From Pseudomonas protegens (lineage in GTDB: Bacteria > Pseudomonadota > Gammaproteobacteria > Pseudomonadales > Pseudomonadaceae), in assembly GCF_003363755.1 (NCBI RefSeq), contig NZ_CP031396.1, forward strand, positions 6,480,501 to 6,544,500: DNA of 64,000 nucleotides, in the 5' to 3' direction. The position numbers and the translations under genes are program-made. The first letter of the stretch is position 1; each line of letters opens with the position of its first letter. Below the pieces are notes generated by a model, which was not told the DNA's origin, did not search any database, and saw nothing but the letters and a program-made list of their open reading frames with translations. Of the stretch, positions 7,907 to 17,017 are shown one piece after another.

Positions 7907-10006
7907 ATGTCCCAGACTCTTCGTGACAACCTCAAGCGCCTGCTGGCCCCCCGGCATCTGGCCTTTGTCGGCGGGCGCAGCATGGCCCGGGCCCTCAAGC
8001 GCTGCGCCGAAGGCGGGTTTGCCGGGCCCATGTGGCTGGTCAACCCGCAGCATGCCGAGCTCGATGGCGTGCCCTGCGTGGCCAGCATCGACCAACTGCC
8101 CTGCGGCCCGGACGCGGTGTTCGTCGCCACCAACCGTGAGCTGACCCTGACTTGCGTCGGGGAACTGGCGGCCAAGGGCGCGGGCGGGGCGATCTGCTAC
8201 GCCTCGGGCTTTGCCGAAACCGGCGCCCAGGGCCAGGCCCTGCAACGGCAACTGCTTGCGGCCGCCGGCGACATGGCGCTGCTGGGCCCCAACTGCTACG
8301 GCCTGCTGGACTACCTGCACAGCGCCGCGCTGTGGCCGGTGGCCCATGGTGGCAAGCCGGTGGAGCGGGGCGTGGCGGTGCTGACCCAGAGCGGCAACTT
8401 CGCCTACAACCTGTCCATGAGCGATCGCTCGCTGCCGGTGGCCTACATGGCCTCGGTGGGCAATCAGGCGCAGTTGGGCATTGCCGAGCTGATGGACGTG
8501 CTGCTGGACGAACCCCGGGTCACCGCCATCGGCCTGCACCTGGAAGGGCTAAAGAATGTGCCAGGGTTTGCCCGGGCGGCGCACAAGGCCCTGGAGAAGG
8601 GCATTCCGATCATTGCCCTGAAGACCGGGGTGTCGCAGATCGGCGCCGAGCTGGCCTTGAGTCACACCAGTTCGCTGTCGGGATCGGACGCGCTGTACGA
8701 CGCACTGTTCCAGCGCCTGGGGGTGATCCGGGTCAGCGGCCCGGTGAGTTTTGTCGAAACCTTGAAGGCCGCCTCCTGCGGGCAGTTGCCGGCCGGGCCG
8801 CAGCTGATGGCCCTGGCTTGTTCCGGGGGCGATGCCGGGCTGATCGCCGACTACGCCGAACGCAACGGCCTGCAGCTGCCCAAGCTTGCGGCCGGGCAAT
8901 GCGCCGAGCTGGCCCAGGTACTGCCCGGCTACGCCAATCTGGTCAACCCGCTGGATTTCACCACCGCCATCTGGGGCGACGCCCAGGCCTTGCAAGCCAT
9001 GCTCGACACGGCCCTGCGTACCGAGGCCGACAGCGCCATGCTGGTGCTGGATTACCCGGCCGAGTTCACCGGCGAGCGCAAGGAATGCGACCTGCTGCTG
9101 GAGCTGTTCTGCGCCGCGCTGCAACGCCACGGCCTGCGCGGTTTTGTCACCTCGGCCTTTCCCGAGCTGCTGCCGGCCAGCGCCCGCGAGCGTCTGCATG
9201 CCCATGGCATTCCCGCCTTGCAAGGGGTGGAGGATGGCCTGGCGGCCTGGGGCCGGATCGTCGCCTATCAACAGCGGCGTCCAGCGTTGCTGGCCCTGGG
9301 CGAATCGGCCCTGGTGCCGCTGTGCCCGCAGGCCCTGCCCGGTGCCGGGGTGCTGCTGGACGAGTGGCAGTCCAAGCAGGCTTTGCGCGGCTTCGGCCTG
9401 AGCATCCCGGACGGGGTGCTGAGCAGCCCCGAGCAGGCCCTGAGCGCGGCGGCTGCGGTCGGTTATCCGCTGGTGCTCAAGGCGGTCAGCGCGCAGTTGC
9501 CGCACAAGACCGAGGCCGGGGCGGTGGCCCTCAATCTCAAGGACCCTGAAGCCCTGGGCGCAGCCCTGCGCCTGATGCGCACGCGGATCGCCGAGCATGC
9601 GCCGGGCGTGGCCTTTGAGCGGGTGCTGCTGGAGCCCATGGCCGCGCCACCCCTGGCGGAGCTGATTGTCGGCATCAAGCGTGAGAACGACTTCGGCCTG
9701 GCCCTGGTGATCGGTGCTGGCGGGGTGCTGGTGGAATTGCTCAAGGACAGTCGCAGCCTGCTGCTGCCCACCACCGAAGGGGCGATCCGCCAGGCCGTGC
9801 TCAGCCTGCGTAGCGCCGCCCTGCTGCAGGGCTTTCGCGGGCGCCCGACGGCCGATCTCGATGCGCTGGTGGCGGCCATCGGCGCGGTGGCGGACTACGC
9901 CTGCGAACACGCCGGGCAATTGCTGGAACTGGATGTGAACCCATTGTTGGTCGGTGCCCAGGGCACCGTCGCGGTCGATGCGTTGATTCGCCTTGGCCAG
10001 GCTTGA
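7907..10006 (+). CDS. ADP-forming acyl-CoA synthetase, CoA-binding plus ATP-grasp
   Basis: A 699-residue single-chain NDP-forming acyl-CoA synthetase (acetate-CoA ligase type). An N-terminal CoA-binding Rossmann domain (LAPRHLAFVGGRSMA) is followed by the ligase domains, with the phospho-His context LSHTSSLSGSDALYDALF near residue 250. A C-terminal ATP-grasp domain has KAVSAQLPHKTEAGAV and the segment ELIVGIKRENDFG. It converts a carboxylate, ATP and CoA to acyl-CoA, ADP and phosphate. Beside the dehydrogenase and hydratase it would activate the acid they process; 4-guanidinobutyrate is my candidate, by inference only. Confidence 0.85.
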   Translation: MSQTLRDNLKRLLAPRHLAFVGGRSMARALKRCAEGGFAGPMWLVNPQHAELDGVPCVASIDQLPCGPDAVFVATNRELTLTCVGELAAKGAGGAICYASGFAETGAQGQALQRQLLAAAGDMALLGPNCYGLLDYLHSAALWPVAHGGKPVERGVAVLTQSGNFAYNLSMSDRSLPVAYMASVGNQAQLGIAELMDVLLDEPRVTAIGLHLEGLKNVPGFARAAHKALEKGIPIIALKTGVSQIGAELALSHTSSLSGSDALYDALFQRLGVIRVSGPVSFVETLKAASCGQLPAGPQLMALACSGGDAGLIADYAERNGLQLPKLAAGQCAELAQVLPGYANLVNPLDFTTAIWGDAQALQAMLDTALRTEADSAMLVLDYPAEFTGERKECDLLLELFCAALQRHGLRGFVTSAFPELLPASARERLHAHGIPALQGVEDGLAAWGRIVAYQQRRPALLALGESALVPLCPQALPGAGVLLDEWQSKQALRGFGLSIPDGVLSSPEQALSAAAAVGYPLVLKAVSAQLPHKTEAGAVALNLKDPEALGAALRLMRTRIAEHAPGVAFERVLLEPMAAPPLAELIVGIKRENDFGLALVIGAGGVLVELLKDSRSLLLPTTEGAIRQAVLSLRSAALLQGFRGRPTADLDALVAAIGAVADYACEHAGQLLELDVNPLLVGAQGTVAVDALIRLGQA

Positions 10007-10016
10007 GGAGAGAGAC

Positions 10017-11624
10017 ATGCACGATCAGACCTTGACCGGTGGCCAGGCCCTGGTGCGCCTGCTGGCCAACTACGGCGTCGACACGGTGTTCGGCATTCCC
10101 GGGGTGCACACCCTGGAGCTGTATCGCGGCCTGCCCGGCAGCGGCATTCGCCATGTGCTGACCCGGCATGAGCAGGGCGCGGGCTTCATGGCCGACGGTT
10201 ACGCCCGGGTCAGTGGCAAGCCCGGGGTGTGTTTCGTCATCAGCGGCCCGGGGGTGACCAACGTCGCCACGCCCATTGGCCAGGCGTACGCCGACTCGAT
10301 TCCGCTGCTGGTGATTTCCAGCGTCAACCACAGCGCCAGCCTGGGCAAGGGCTGGGGCTCGCTGCACGAAACCCAGGATCAGCGCGCCATCACCGCGCCT
10401 ATCACCGCGTTCTCGGCCCTGGCCCTGAGCCCGGAAGACCTGCCGGAGCTGATCGCCCGGGCCTTTGCCGTGTTCGACAGCGAGCGCCCGCGCCCGGTGC
10501 ACATCAGCGTGCCCCTGGATGTGCTGGCGGCCAGGGTCGCCCGGGACTGGACCGGCGAGGTGCGCCGGCGTCCCGCCCGTGGCCCGGCCGCGGCGGCAGA
10601 TATCCAGCTAGCGGCGGACAAGCTGCGCCGCGCCAAGCGGCCGATGATCATTGCCGGCGGCGGCGCGCTGCATGCGGCCGAGCAGTTGCGGGCCTTGAGC
10701 ACGCGCCTGGGCGCGGTGTTTTTCAGCAGCGTCGCCGGCAAGGGCCTGCTGCCGGACGAGGCGCCGCTCAATGCCGGGGCGACCCTGTGCGTGGAGCCCG
10801 GCTGGCAGCTGATCAGCCAGGCCGATGTGGTGCTGGCGGTGGGCACCGAGATGGCCGACACCGACTACTGGCGCGAACGCTTGCCGCTCAATGGTGAGCT
10901 GCTGCGCCTGGACATCGACCCGCGCAAGTTCAATGACTTCTATCCGTGCGCGGTGGCCTTGCACGGCGATGCCCGCGCCACCCTGGACGCCTTGCTCCAG
11001 GCCTTGCCACCCACACCGGCCGAAGCCGGGGCGGCGATTCACGCGGTGGCCGATCTGCGTCAGGCGGTGCAGAACGGGCAGGGGCCCTTGCAACAGATCC
11101 ACCGTTCGATCCTGCAACGCATTGCCGCCGAGCTGCCGGAACACGGCTTTATCGCCAGCGACATGACCCAGCTGGCCTACAGCGGCAACTACCTGTACCC
11201 CAGCCGGGCCACCCGCAGCTGGCTGCACCCCACCGGCTACGGCACCCTCGGCTACGGCTTGCCGGCGGGCATCGGCGCCAAGCTCGGTGCCCCCGAGCGT
11301 CCGGGGCTGGTGCTGGTGGGCGACGGCGGTTTTCTCTACACGGTGCAGGAGCTGGCCACGGCGGTGGAGGAGCTGGACAGCCCGCTGGTGGTCTTGCTGT
11401 GGAACAACGACGCCCTGGGGCAGATCCGCGACGACATGCTGGATCTGAACATCGAGCCCATCGGCGTGCTGCCGCGCAATCCGGATTTTGCCGCCCTGGC
11501 CCGGGCCTTTGGTTGCAGCGTCAGCCAGCCCGCCAGCCTCGACGAGTTGCAGCAGGCACTGCGCGACGGCTTTGCCCGCAACGGCCTGAGCCTGATCGAA
11601 CTCAAGCACGCCTGTGCGCGCTGA
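10017..11624 (+). CDS. aruI: Thiamine-diphosphate 2-ketoarginine decarboxylase
   Basis: A 535-residue ThDP enzyme of the acetolactate synthase/decarboxylase superfamily. The catalytic Glu52 lies in RHEQGAGFMADGYAR. The cofactor-binding GDGGF begins near residue 435 and continues to WNNDALGQIRDD near 465, giving the GDG-NN motif. The start at 10017 is preceded by GAGGAGAGAG. The adjacent aminotransferase and gene order identify it as AruI, which decarboxylates 2-ketoarginine (5-guanidino-2-oxopentanoate) to 4-guanidinobutyraldehyde in the arginine transaminase pathway. A general acetolactate-synthase-like role is the main alternative. Confidence 0.85.
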   Translation: MHDQTLTGGQALVRLLANYGVDTVFGIPGVHTLELYRGLPGSGIRHVLTRHEQGAGFMADGYARVSGKPGVCFVISGPGVTNVATPIGQAYADSIPLLVISSVNHSASLGKGWGSLHETQDQRAITAPITAFSALALSPEDLPELIARAFAVFDSERPRPVHISVPLDVLAARVARDWTGEVRRRPARGPAAAADIQLAADKLRRAKRPMIIAGGGALHAAEQLRALSTRLGAVFFSSVAGKGLLPDEAPLNAGATLCVEPGWQLISQADVVLAVGTEMADTDYWRERLPLNGELLRLDIDPRKFNDFYPCAVALHGDARATLDALLQALPPTPAEAGAAIHAVADLRQAVQNGQGPLQQIHRSILQRIAAELPEHGFIASDMTQLAYSGNYLYPSRATRSWLHPTGYGTLGYGLPAGIGAKLGAPERPGLVLVGDGGFLYTVQELATAVEELDSPLVVLLWNNDALGQIRDDMLDLNIEPIGVLPRNPDFAALARAFGCSVSQPASLDELQQALRDGFARNGLSLIELKHACAR

Positions 11625-11651
11625 CCATCCCTTTTTGCCTGGAGCCTGAGC

Positions 11652-12860
11652 ATGCGCTTTTCTCAACTGACCCAACGTATTGCCGGAGACGGCGCCGCCG
11701 CCTGGGACATTCACTACCGGGCCCTGGCCAAACGCGAACGTGGCGAAGAGGTCTGGTTGCTGTCGGTGGGCGACCCGGATTTCGACACCCCCCAGCCCAT
11801 CGTTCAGGCGGCCATCGACAGCCTGCAGGCCGGCCACACCCATTACGCCGATGTGCGCGGCAAGCGCGCCTTGCGCGAGGCCATTGCCCGCCGTCATCAG
11901 CAGCGCAGCGGGCAAGTGGTGGATGCCGAACAAGTGGTGGTACTGGCCGGTGCCCAGTGCGCCCTGTACAGCGTGGCCCAGTGCCTGTTGGACCCGGGTG
12001 ACGAGGTGATCGTGGCCGAGCCGATGTACGTCACCTATGAAGCGGTGTTCGGCGCCTGTAATGCCCAGGTGGTGCCGCTGCCGGTGCGGGCCGAGGACGG
12101 TTTTCGGGTGCAGCCCGAGGCGGTAGCGGCGCGCATCACCGGCAAGACCCGGGCCCTGGTGCTCAACAGCCCGCACAACCCCACGGGCGCCAGCATCCCC
12201 CGGGCCACCTGGGAGGCCCTGGCGGCGCTGTGCATCGAGCATGACCTGTGGCTGATCTGCGACGAGGTCTACAGCGAGCTGCTGTACGAGGGCGAACATG
12301 TCAGCCCGGCCAGCTTGCCGGGCATGGCCGAGCGCACCGCGACCCTCAACAGCCTGTCCAAGTCCCACGCTATGACCGGCTGGCGCCTGGGCTGGGTGGT
12401 GGCGCCGACGGCCCTGGCCGCGCACCTGGAAAACCTCGCCCTGTGCATGCTCTACGGCTCGCCGGAATTCATCCAGGACGCGGCCATCGTGGCCCTGGAG
12501 CAACCCTTGCCGCAGTTGCGGGAGATGGCCGAGGCCTACCGCCAGCGCCGGGATCTGGTCTGCGACTGTCTGGCCGATTGCCTCGGCGCCCGGCCGCTGA
12601 AGCCGGATGGCGGCATGTTCGTCATGGTCGACATCCGCGCCACCGGGCTCAGCGCCCAGGCCTTCAGCCAGCGCCTGCTGGACGAACAGGGCGTCTCGGT
12701 ACTGGCCGGCGAAGCCTTCGGCCCCAGCGCCGCCGGGCATATCCGCCTGGGGCTGGTGCTGCAGCCGGATGACTTGCGCGAAGCCTGCCGGCGCATTGCC
12801 CTGTGCGCCGAACACTGCCTGAGCCGCCGCGTTGCCCCCGCCACTTTGCCCACCGTTTGA
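11652..12860 (+). CDS. aruH: Arginine:pyruvate transaminase (fold-type I PLP enzyme)
   Basis: A 402-residue class I/II aminotransferase. The motifs NSPHNPTGAS and CDEVYSELLY, and the Schiff-base Lys237 in SLSKSHAMTGWRLGW, are all present. It sits 27 bp after aruI and 9 bp before the quinone reductase gene. AruH of P. aeruginosa transfers the alpha-amino group of L-arginine to pyruvate, giving 2-ketoarginine and alanine. The pairing with AruI, rather than any substrate residue I can point to, supports that specificity here. Confidence 0.85.
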   Translation: MRFSQLTQRIAGDGAAAWDIHYRALAKRERGEEVWLLSVGDPDFDTPQPIVQAAIDSLQAGHTHYADVRGKRALREAIARRHQQRSGQVVDAEQVVVLAGAQCALYSVAQCLLDPGDEVIVAEPMYVTYEAVFGACNAQVVPLPVRAEDGFRVQPEAVAARITGKTRALVLNSPHNPTGASIPRATWEALAALCIEHDLWLICDEVYSELLYEGEHVSPASLPGMAERTATLNSLSKSHAMTGWRLGWVVAPTALAAHLENLALCMLYGSPEFIQDAAIVALEQPLPQLREMAEAYRQRRDLVCDCLADCLGARPLKPDGGMFVMVDIRATGLSAQAFSQRLLDEQGVSVLAGEAFGPSAAGHIRLGLVLQPDDLREACRRIALCAEHCLSRRVAPATLPTV

Positions 12861-12869
12861 GGAGTCTTC

Positions 12870-13586
12870 ATGAAGGTACTGATCGTTCACGCCCACCCCG
12901 AACCGCAATCCTTCACCGCCGCCTTGCGCGACCAGGCCCGCAGCACCCTGGAGGCTCAGGGGCACCAGGTGCAGGTCAGCGACCTGTACGCCATGAACTG
13001 GAACCCGGTGGCCAGCGCCGCCGACTTTGCCGCCCGGGATAATCCGGAGTACCTGGTGTACGCCCTGGAGCAACGTCTGGGGGTGAAGAACCAGAGCATC
13101 GCCGCCGACATCCAGGGCGAGCTGGACAAGCTGCTGTGGGCCGACCTGTTGATCCTCAACTTCCCGGTGTTCTGGTTCTCGGTGCCGGCCATGCTCAAGG
13201 GCTGGATCGACCGGGTGCTGGTGTCGGGGGTGTGCTATGGCGGCAAGCGCTTCTATGACCAGGGCGGGTTGGCGGGCAAAAAGGCCCTGGTGACCCTGAC
13301 CCTGGGCGGACGCGAGCACATGTTTGGCGAAGGCGCGATCCATGGACCGCTGCAGGACATGCTGCGCCCGCTGCTGCGGGGCACCTTGGCCTATGTCGGG
13401 TGCGAGGTGCTGGAACCGTTCGTGGCCTGGCATGTGCCCTACATCAGCCAGGAAGCCCGAGAAGCCTTCCTGCACAGCTACCGTCAACGCCTGCAGCACC
13501 TGGCGAACGACCAACCCCTGGTCTTCCCGCGCCTGGACCAATTCGACGAAGCCCTGTACCCCCTGCCGGCTGATTGCTCCCTGTAG
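12870..13586 (+). CDS. NAD(P)H:quinone oxidoreductase, flavodoxin-2 family
   Basis: A 238-residue flavodoxin-like protein. The N-terminal KVLIVHAHPEPQSFT binds the FMN/FAD phosphate, and the core NFPVFWFSVPAMLKGWIDRV with LTLGGREHMFG is typical of the MdaB/NQO-type NAD(P)H dehydrogenases. It is cytosolic, with no signal peptide. It is the last gene of the aru transcription unit; a link to the pathway chemistry is not obvious and may relate to redox balance. Its TAG stop is formed within a type B REP element immediately downstream. Confidence 0.85.
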   Translation: MKVLIVHAHPEPQSFTAALRDQARSTLEAQGHQVQVSDLYAMNWNPVASAADFAARDNPEYLVYALEQRLGVKNQSIAADIQGELDKLLWADLLILNFPVFWFSVPAMLKGWIDRVLVSGVCYGGKRFYDQGGLAGKKALVTLTLGGREHMFGEGAIHGPLQDMLRPLLRGTLAYVGCEVLEPFVAWHVPYISQEAREAFLHSYRQRLQHLANDQPLVFPRLDQFDEALYPLPADCSL

Positions 13587-13716
13587 CCGCTGCCGCAGGC
13601 TGCGAACGGCCCGTAGGGCCGCAGGGTTCTCAAGAACGATAGAGGTTTGGCAGGCGATCGTCAGGCAAGGCCCGTTGGGCCTTTGCGCAGCTTCGCAGGC
13701 TCAGCAGCGGCTACAG
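13581..13716. repeat. REP doublet, type B, at the end of the aru operon
   Basis: Forward ctgtagccgctgccgcaggc (from 13581) and inverted cgcaggctcagcagcggcta (from 13694) flank about 85 bp. The forward copy's GTAG contains the preceding gene's stop codon. The doublet separates two convergent transcription units. Confidence 0.75.
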
Positions 13717-13738
13717 GGGCGGCGACGCTTTGGGGCGC

Positions 13739-14449
13739 TCAGAAGCGCAGGGTTGCGCCGGTGGTCAGCCAGCGGTCGCGGGCTTCGGTCAGGTGCTGGC
13801 CAACGATCAGGTCCAGGTCAAGGTGCTGGCCCACGTGCAGGCGCGGGCCAGCCTGCCAGCCTTGTTCGCCGCCGCGCTGGCCGTAGCGCTCGGCAATCAG
13901 GGTCAGGCTCGGCATGAGGTCGTATTCGACTCCGCTGCCCCAGGTCCAGCGGTGGTTCTGCTCGCCATCGTCGTAGGCGTGGGTCCAGCCGGCATTCAGG
14001 TTCAGCCGCAGGCGGTCGCTGGCGCTGAAGGTCAGGGGCAGGGTGAGGTCGCCGCCGTCGAAGCTGTGGTGGCGGTTCAGGGCCCAGTGGGCGGAGCCGG
14101 CCAGGGCCAGTTGCAGGCCCAGGTCCGCGCGGTCCAGCAGGGCGATCTTGAGCTGGGGGCTGACCTGGGTTTCGCCCTGGCCGTCAGCCTGCTGGCGCTG
14201 TACCGCGGCTCCCACTTGTACCCAGGGCAGTTGGCTGAAGGTGCAGGCCGGGGCGATCACGCTGTTGTGGCTGGAGCCTTGATGCCGGGTGCTCTGGTAC
14301 CAGGCATCGACGTTGCATTCCCCGGGGGCGTTGATGGCGCCGTCATCCACCACGTAGGCGCCGCCGGCGGCCTGGGCCTTGGAGCACAGGGCCAGGGTGG
14401 CGGTGGCCCCGGCGGTGAGGGCGAGGAACAGCAGGTTGCGTTTGAGCAT
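13739..14449 (-). CDS. Putative outer-membrane beta-barrel protein
   Basis: A 236-residue secreted protein, if started at the Met before LKRNLLFLALTAGATATLAL, which reads as a signal peptide ending at AQA-AGG. The mature part alternates polar and hydrophobic residues in short stretches, such as LRLNLNAGWTH and WTWGSGVEYDLMP, and ends in an aromatic (TLRF) as outer-membrane barrels do. An in-frame ATG at 14524 has a slightly better ribosome site and would add 25 residues. It is last in a minus-strand run from mgtA. No specific family was recognised; a porin-like or envelope-stress role is possible. Confidence 0.6.
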   Translation of the reverse strand: MLKRNLLFLALTAGATATLALCSKAQAAGGAYVVDDGAINAPGECNVDAWYQSTRHQGSSHNSVIAPACTFSQLPWVQVGAAVQRQQADGQGETQVSPQLKIALLDRADLGLQLALAGSAHWALNRHHSFDGGDLTLPLTFSASDRLRLNLNAGWTHAYDDGEQNHRWTWGSGVEYDLMPSLTLIAERYGQRGGEQGWQAGPRLHVGQHLDLDLIVGQHLTEARDRWLTTGATLRF

Positions 14450-14597
14450 GCGGCTTTTCGCGGCAGGCAGGGTGTGGCCCCAGGAGGCGCAACGCGAGGA
14501 GCGATGTGGGCGGTGCTTGGACATGGCAGGTCTCGTTCTGTTGGGCGCCGGACCGTTTGGTTGGGGAGCCGGCGCGGGTGGGTGCTGCGTGGGGTGT

Positions 14598-14948
14598 TTA
14601 CTGGGCGTCCACCGATAGGGTCTGGATGCCGCGGACCCGGGCCTGGGCCAGCAGTTCTTCGGTGTCTTCCCCGCCGGGCAGGGCGAGGACGATGTCCGGG
14701 CGGCTGTCGGCCAGCATGAAGCTGTTGCGCAGGCGCTCGGCGTGTTTGCCGTGCAGTTGCCAGTTGGGCGGGTAGCGGACGATGTGGGCCCCGGTTTCCC
14801 GGGCCCAGTCCTCGATGTGGGCGCCGAGGAACTGGCTGCCGCCGTGGATCACCACCCGCACTTCGTGCAGGCGCTGGAAGGCTTCCAGGACCCGGCGACA
14901 CAGGCGGCTGTCGGCGTAGTAGCGGCCGGCGCAGATCAGGACGCGCAT
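14598..14948 (-). CDS. SLOG-domain protein, YspA/DUF2493 family
   Basis: A 116-residue Rossmann-like protein. The start RVLICAGRYYADSRL, the middle VVIHGGSQFLGAHIEDWA and the end PDIVLALPGGEDTEELLAQAR follow the DUF2493/YspA (cpYpsA-related SLOG) pattern of nucleotide or nucleotide-derivative binding. The molecular role of this family is poorly known. The gene overlaps the end of the phosphate-transporter gene by 13 bp, so the two are probably co-translated. The ligand is not predictable from sequence. Confidence 0.75.
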   Translation of the reverse strand: MRVLICAGRYYADSRLCRRVLEAFQRLHEVRVVIHGGSQFLGAHIEDWARETGAHIVRYPPNWQLHGKHAERLRNSFMLADSRPDIVLALPGGEDTEELLAQARVRGIQTLSVDAQ

Positions 14949-16651
14949 GGGCTGTCCTCCTTGAGCCCGGCCACGGGGTGCTCGGCGCCCGGCGCTTCGG
15001 CCAGGGGCTCGCTGAGGTAGCCGTGCTCGATGTCGCGCTCACCGGCGCGCTCCAGGGCCGGGTAGGCCAGGGCGGCGATGTGGTGGTGGACCCGGCGGTA
15101 GTCGCGCAGCAGGCGCTGGAAGATGTCCCCGGACTCGGCCCAGGCGCTCTGGTCTTCGCGCAGTTGGCGAAAGTGCTCGCGGCCGGCGGCGGCTTCCAGG
15201 CGCCGCACGTTTTCCTTGCGCGCCAGCAACTGGTGGGCGGTGGGCAGGTCTTCGCGCAGGAACACGGTGATGGCCAGGCTCAGGCTGTCCAGCAACTCCT
15301 GGTGCAGTGGGTACAGGGTTCCCAGCTCGAACTCGGAGAAGGCTTCGCCTCGGCGCAGGCGGCGCACCGCCAATTGCGCCAGGCTGGTGGCGAGGATGTC
15401 GCCGGCGTGCTCCAGGTTGATCACCAGCAGCAGGATCTCCTGGGAGCGGTCGGCGTCCTGGTCGCTGATGCCTTCCTTGCCGATGTCCGCCAGGTAGGCG
15501 CGGATCGCCGCGCTGAGCAGGTCCAGGGACTGGTCGATGTGCCGCACCTGCTCGGCATGGGTGATGCTTGAGGTGCGAAACAGCTGCAGCACCCGGTCGA
15601 GCATGCTCGAAAGCATGTCGGCCATGCGCAGGGCTTCGCGGGCGGCGTTGGCCAGGCCGATATTGGCCACTTCCAGGCCGGCCTGGTCCAGGTACAGCGG
15701 CATGCCCGGGTCGGTGACCGGGGCGGGGGCCGGCAGCAGCCGGGTCAGCAGCTTGCCCAGGAGCTCGGTGAAGCCAATGAACAGCAGACCGAGGATCAGG
15801 CTGAAGGCGCTGTGCAGGTAGACCACCAGCAACTCCGGTGGCAGGGCTTGCACTGCGTCCAGGCGGGCCAGGGCGGTGATCCACGGCAGCACCAGGACCA
15901 CGCCCAGCAGGCGCACCAGCAGGTTGCCCAGGGGCAGGCGCCGGGCCACGTTGCCGCTGGCGCCGAGCAGGGATGGCAGGGTGCCGCCCAGGTTGACCCC
16001 CAGCACCAGGGCCATGCTGGTGGCCGGCGACAGCAGGCCGGTGCCGGCCAGGGAGGCGATCAGCAGCACCACCGCGACGCTGGAGTGGCACATCCAGGTC
16101 AGCAGCATGGCCACCAGCAGGGCCAGCAGCAGGTCGCCGTCGAGGCTGGTCATCACCAGCTGGAACACCGGGGTGCTTTCCACCGCGCCCAGGGTGGCGC
16201 CGAGCATGCCCAGGGCCAGCAGCATCAGGCCCAGGCCGATCAGCGCGCAGCCGATGCTTTCAAAGCGCGAGTCGTCCCGCAGGCGGAAGGTCAGGAAACC
16301 CGCCAGCAGCAGCACCGGGGCCAGCAGCGACAGGTCGAGGCTGAGCAGCTGGACCACCAGGGTCGAGCCGATATTGGCCCCGAGCATGACCGCCAGCGCC
16401 GGGGCCAGGCCCAGGGTGCCGGCGGCGGTAAAGGAGCTGGCCATCAGGCTCACCGCGGTGCTGCTTTGCAGCACGCCGGTGATGCCGACGCCGCACAGCA
16501 GCGCCAGCCAGCGGTTGTTCAGGTGTTGTCCGAGCCAGTGCCGCAGCGGGCTGCCGAAGCCGCGCAGCAGGGATCCGGAAATCATCTGCGAGCCCCAGAG
16601 CAGCAGGGCGATGGCCCCGGCCAGGTTGATCAGAAGTGTGGTGCCCGACAT
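14936..16651 (-). CDS. Na/Pi-cotransporter family protein with PhoU-like domain (YjbB/NptA-like)
   Basis: A 571-residue inner-membrane protein. Two Na/Pi-cotransporter repeats carry the paired signatures GITGVLQSSTAVSLMASS and CHSSVAVVLLIAS. A cytoplasmic helical PhoU-like tail covers about residues 320-540. E. coli YjbB has this layout and exports phosphate. It lies downstream of mgtA with a small ORF between, and overlaps the SLOG gene. I infer a role in lowering phosphate when magnesium is scarce; the direction of transport cannot be read from sequence. Confidence 0.85.
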   Translation of the reverse strand: MSGTTLLINLAGAIALLLWGSQMISGSLLRGFGSPLRHWLGQHLNNRWLALLCGVGITGVLQSSTAVSLMASSFTAAGTLGLAPALAVMLGANIGSTLVVQLLSLDLSLLAPVLLLAGFLTFRLRDDSRFESIGCALIGLGLMLLALGMLGATLGAVESTPVFQLVMTSLDGDLLLALLVAMLLTWMCHSSVAVVLLIASLAGTGLLSPATSMALVLGVNLGGTLPSLLGASGNVARRLPLGNLLVRLLGVVLVLPWITALARLDAVQALPPELLVVYLHSAFSLILGLLFIGFTELLGKLLTRLLPAPAPVTDPGMPLYLDQAGLEVANIGLANAAREALRMADMLSSMLDRVLQLFRTSSITHAEQVRHIDQSLDLLSAAIRAYLADIGKEGISDQDADRSQEILLLVINLEHAGDILATSLAQLAVRRLRRGEAFSEFELGTLYPLHQELLDSLSLAITVFLREDLPTAHQLLARKENVRRLEAAAGREHFRQLREDQSAWAESGDIFQRLLRDYRRVHHHIAALAYPALERAGERDIEHGYLSEPLAEAPGAEHPVAGLKEDSPCAS

Positions 16652-16678
16652 GAGTGTGCTCCCGGGTCGGTGACGGGT

Positions 16679-16879
16679 TCAGGCGATCGCCACCCGCAGC
16701 GAGGCGCGGGTAATGGCGGCGCTGAAACCCAGCAGAAAACGAATTTCAACGGCGCTCAGCAGGCCGCGGACATACAGCCGGATGCTCACGCGGGTGAGCA
16801 GGCGGGCGCTGGTGCACAGGCAGCAGACCAGCAGGGCCTGGAGGCCGCGTTGCACCATGGAAAAAGGCTTGAGATACAT
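16679..16879 (-). CDS. Candidate 66-residue small membrane protein between mgtA and the Pi transporter
   Basis: ATG at 16879 is preceded by AAAGGAG at ideal spacing, and the frame runs 66 codons to a TGA 28 bp before the phosphate transporter gene. The product starts MYLKPFSMVQRG. It has two hydrophobic stretches, GLQALLVCCLC and LLSAVEIRFLLGFSAA, separated by an arginine-rich segment. Small membrane proteins such as MgtS and MgtR modulate magnesium transporters in enterobacteria, so a similar partner role is tempting but unsupported by homology I can see. Confidence 0.5.
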   Translation of the reverse strand: MYLKPFSMVQRGLQALLVCCLCTSARLLTRVSIRLYVRGLLSAVEIRFLLGFSAAITRASLRVAIA

Positions 16880-16961
16880 GGCGATGCTCCTTTCGGGCGA
16901 ACAGCGTCGCCGTCGGCAGGGCGCTGGCCGCGCCGACGGTGGCATCGTTGGTCAGGTGTAT

Positions 16962-16993
16962 CGGGCGCGGCCGTCCGAGGGCGGCCGCGCCGG
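16962..16993 (-). promoter_or_regulatory. GC-rich intercistronic hairpin after mgtA
   Basis: A ten-base arm (ggcgcggccg) and its complement (cggccgcgcc) flank an eight-base loop just downstream of the mgtA stop on the minus strand. No U-tract follows, so it looks like an mRNA-stability or partial attenuation hairpin rather than a rho-independent terminator. Confidence 0.45.
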
Positions 16994-17017
16994 GCTCACG
17001 CCCTTAGAACCAGGCCC

